A stretch of 64,000 bases of DNA from Gibbula magus (taxonomy: Eukaryota; Mollusca; Gastropoda; Trochida; Trochidae), in the NCBI GenBank assembly GCA_936450465.1, contig OW388293.1:44226982-44290981 (forward strand). The letters are read 5' to 3'. The notes under the pieces are model-generated. The model was not told the origin of the DNA. It did no database searches and saw only the letters and a program-made list of their open reading frames with translations. This document shows, one piece after another, positions 60,801-64,000 of this stretch (positions within the stretch are counted from its first letter, which is position 1; each line of letters opens with the position of its first letter). The position numbers were made by a program, and so were the translations under genes.

Positions 60801-63800
60801 TAAACTCGGGCAAAAACAATAGGTCTCCCGATCCTCCAGGGTAGGTGTGAGTGATCACCAAATTAGTGATCCTGCATTTCATTATTTTATTTGCTAAGCG
60901 ACTGATCATTATATCCGATGAAGCACGTTTTACTTAACGACTGTAAACTTCATTGATCTATCAACCTAAAAATATGTTTATTAATTTTTTTCCGATATTA
61001 TTATTGTTGTCACAGGTATTGGTAAGAAAGATGTTACCAATAATTATGAACTTGTATCTTATAACTTAATATAGATAAAGTTATGTATAGAACAATATCA
61101 ATCAATGCCTCTCTGTTGGAGATTGTTATGAATCAATATACCTATTTTACAACATTGATCAATACTATTTGTATCTTGTGGCTAGTAGACAATACATACA
61201 TACAAATCAATCTTAACTGGTGATGTCAATTGTCACAGTTTTTAGTTCAATGATATTCACCTACTAGCAGAATCGTTCTGATTATTGGTTGATGTATTTT
61301 GTACCTTAGTCGTTATTTGATATACATATGTAAGGGTATGACGAATGTCAAATGACTTTACAAAAATGATTAATCATTGACAAACGACTAAAAACCACTT
61401 TGATGTTATATCATATTTATTTGAATATATAACAATGTCTCATGAGTGAGGTATAATATAAAGATATGATATTGTAAGTTATTATCTATAACTTATATCC
61501 TTGAGGTCAAACGTTTTGTTTGACATAAAGAAGCCTTATTTTTTTCCATAGAAATCTATCTCTTTCTTTCTTCACAAGAAGAACGTTTTTTTTATAAAAC
61601 ATTTCCAGTAAACGGAGCTGAAATGGTTGGAAGGCAAACTTGCCGTAATGTTTCGTTTTGTAGAAAAAAAGTACAATCCGGCCAAATATATACATATATA
61701 TATATAAAGCTTACATTTTAAAATCATGCTCTTGCATTCATTTAGGACACCGAGTCACATAAACATAAGTTTTGAAAGAGCAATTAAATAGCAAAGTAAG
61801 GTATGTAATTATAAGTAACAAAATCGGTTGTAAAATCACCATTACATATATTTATTTATAAAAGTTAAATTTAAAAGTTAAAACACACAGAAGGACGTCG
61901 GCGTTAGTTAGATATTGTTGTTATACTCATTTGCAGAATCATATACATGTATTCACCTATAGTTGGCGGTGATAAATAAACATGAATAGAAAATATCACA
62001 TACATGTCTTCTCATATAAAATATATCTGCACGAGTTGACTACGGTTACAACTACCTTTTATCAACGAGTAATGACATTTTGTAAATCAAAATACACAAT
62101 GGTGAAATTTTATTTTTCCTCCAAAACCAAAGCTCTCTTATTAGCATTTCAATGTTAATATATCATTACGACGTCATCGATTTTGACAAATGAGATGTCA
62201 TTAGGATTTTGACGTTTTAGCAGTGTTAGTCATTATTTGATGATGTTAGACCATTTGTGATAGTATGTGGTTGACGATGAAGAGCATGGTGCAATTTCGC
62301 ACTGTCTCCAAGAAGATATCGCCAGATCTTGCATAAGCATATCTCCTGAGGAGCAACCTTTTTGGTGTTGTTTCAAAATACTACATAACATATCTAGCAT
62401 GAGTCGGTGAGAAAGTTAAAAATAAACAACGTCTGTGTATTATTGGTGTTCTTTATTTTTTTTTAAATCCAAATTTGCAAAATGAATTGTAAATTGAATT
62501 GAAAATCCTCTTCAAAACTGCATAATCATTTGGTAAATTAAAAGTCTGAGCTTATGGTTGTGATTAGTAATTGTTTAGGGATATTTATAAACACAGAGGC
62601 AAACCTTTATGTTGATTGCATGAACTGTATTAAATAAATTATCTTTCGGAGGAATGCATTGATGCATGACTAGAATAATCGAATGAATGTCTCATATCTA
62701 TCTACATGAATTAATCAGACTCTTCGATAAATATAATAAGTTAATTTAGATAAATATAATGGTTCCCTTGTTGTTCATTTCCCGATGAAGATTGATTTTC
62801 AACAACGAAATACGATGGGTTAAATGATAAATCCCATTTATTTATTCAACATTAACGTCATTGACAGACATCTTTTTAAGAAGATATCATGTTGAAATCA
62901 GGATGATGCAGGTAAACATCATACACAATGTCATAGTATGATGCATTGACATTAATATCATCATGAAGTATTGAATGGCTTTGAAGGCTTTAATAATGCT
63001 TGTCACTATGGATTATTTCCTTTCACCAACAACCACAAATAGAAGGTCTATTGACCAAGGAATTAACCCCCTTTTGCAGTATAACAGTATCAAGGTCGTC
63101 ATTATTTATCACTAGAGTCCAGGAAAGGCTTAACCTGTTTCATTCAGTGTCACATTAACTCATTAGATTCTGGTTATCGCATTTAGTTCAACATTGATTA
63201 TCGTAATCCCCAATAATTAATAAATGAGCTATTATCTGTCCAATGCAAATATACATACGAAAACAATAATCATCACGTTAATGTGTATTTTGGAATAAAA
63301 ATCAAGAATAAAAAAACTTTAAGAGTAAACTTTACCCATATGCAAATCACAGTACTTCAAAGTTGAGCTAATGGGACCCGAATTACCATAGGACAAATAA
63401 CTGTCAGTTTACAATGGAATAAGATTTGCGAGCATCTAACCCGGAAGTTTAGATATAACAATATTTATTTGTGTTCTCGATGCAATAGAACAGTTCTGAC
63501 ATAATCTTTGTATGGATTTGGTTTTCATTATCTTGATTTGTTATTTGATCTCAAGCACATTAGAGTTGAAAACTTTTAATCAAGCCACCAATGATAGGTT
63601 TTTGCAAAAATCTTTATTTTTTTGTTATAGATTACCTTCGTTTGATATAAAGCTCGATTTGATGCCACCCTATTTCAAGAAAGAAATAAGAAAAAAGATT
63701 AATCCTTCGCTTGACCTTTACATAAAGTTCGAAGTGTCAACTTAAGGAAACAGAAACATGTTGTGTAAACCCATGTCGAATATTGTTTCGCCATGGTATT

Positions 63801-64000
63801 GTATTAATGTCATTCACTAAGTTTCACCATAAGGGTTATAAGGATAGTGTTGCCCGTTTAGATATACACAAATTAATGTGTCACAAGCGATACCTATAGG
63901 CATGTAATTGAGTAGTTTTTATCGATAGCTATTTCAGTAAGGGGTCGGTAATTGACACCTTAAGCTAGTAACCTCCTTGTACTTGACCTGATGAAGAACA
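60801..64000. other. Right-hand intergenic region, no gene seen
   Basis: AT-rich; a (TA)n tract lies at 61686-61707. The longest frame (77 codons, 63512-63745) has a hydrophobic start but no recognised family. No repeats of note were seen by eye. Confidence 0.5.
61686..61707. repeat. (TA)n microsatellite
   Basis: About ten TA dinucleotides with one 'ca' interruption. Confidence 0.85.

Noticed and set aside
63512..63745. 77-codon frame with a hydrophobic, signal-peptide-like start
   Set aside because: AT-driven composition, no recognised family and no flanking gene structure.
1..64000. CRISPR arrays, bacterial operons, riboswitches or defence systems
   Set aside because: Spliced GPCR, LINE, SINE and MITE content show a metazoan nuclear genome; no short regularly spaced repeats with unique spacers are present. 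The 106 bp and ~165 bp arrays have no spacers.

Overview
The window looks like AT-rich nuclear DNA from a lophotrochozoan animal, most likely a marine bivalve or other mollusc. The evidence is a spliced invertebrate-type peptide GPCR with GT-AG introns, frequent TACATGTACATG-type motifs, many tRNA-like SINE boxes, TTAA-flanked inverted-repeat elements, a Tc1-like transposase relic and a 5'-truncated LINE. Nothing looks bacterial: there are no operons and no CRISPR array.

Layout. (1) Positions 1 to about 28,990 hold three head-to-tail copies (A, B, C) of a non-coding unit of roughly 10 kb. The copies are diverged but collinear, and each contains older duplications (about 5 kb half-units and about 340 bp subrepeats). 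Elements present in only one copy are datable insertions, because the other copies show the empty site: 6667-8696 and 17259-17612 (both flanked by TTAA) and 18166-18995 (an array-bearing element). (2) 28,991-31,640 has no recognisable gene. (3) 31,652-33,278 is a large foldback element. Its arms are built from the self-palindromic motif GGTAATTACC, and its loop holds pyrimidine-rich DNA, a 27-base G run and a purine-rich minisatellite. (4) 34,290-37,700 is a dead Tc1-like transposase split by a 2.76 kb TTAA-flanked element. (5) 39,152-52,743, minus strand, is the one convincing host gene: a complete neuromedin-U/CAPA/pyrokinin-type peptide GPCR of 525 residues in four coding exons. All three coding introns are phase 1, and the first is 10.7 kb long. 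Its introns carry a 106 bp tandem repeat running into the exon 3 acceptor and a composite element with inverted tRNA-like modules. (6) 53-64 kb is intergenic, with a tRNA-like SINE, a truncated LINE (57,505-59,030, minus) and an array of about 170 bp repeats.

The GPCR is predicted to be a plasma-membrane, G-protein-coupled receptor for an amidated neuropeptide. Everything else is best read as mobile or repeat DNA with no evident cooperation with that gene. The most unusual structures are the modular foldback element, the inverted tRNA-like/TIR composite at 42.4-43.4 kb, the TTAA element nested in an already dead Tc1 copy, and the repeated appearance of arrays with a period of about 105-170 bp. 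All repeat comparisons were made by eye, so boundaries of large repeats are approximate.
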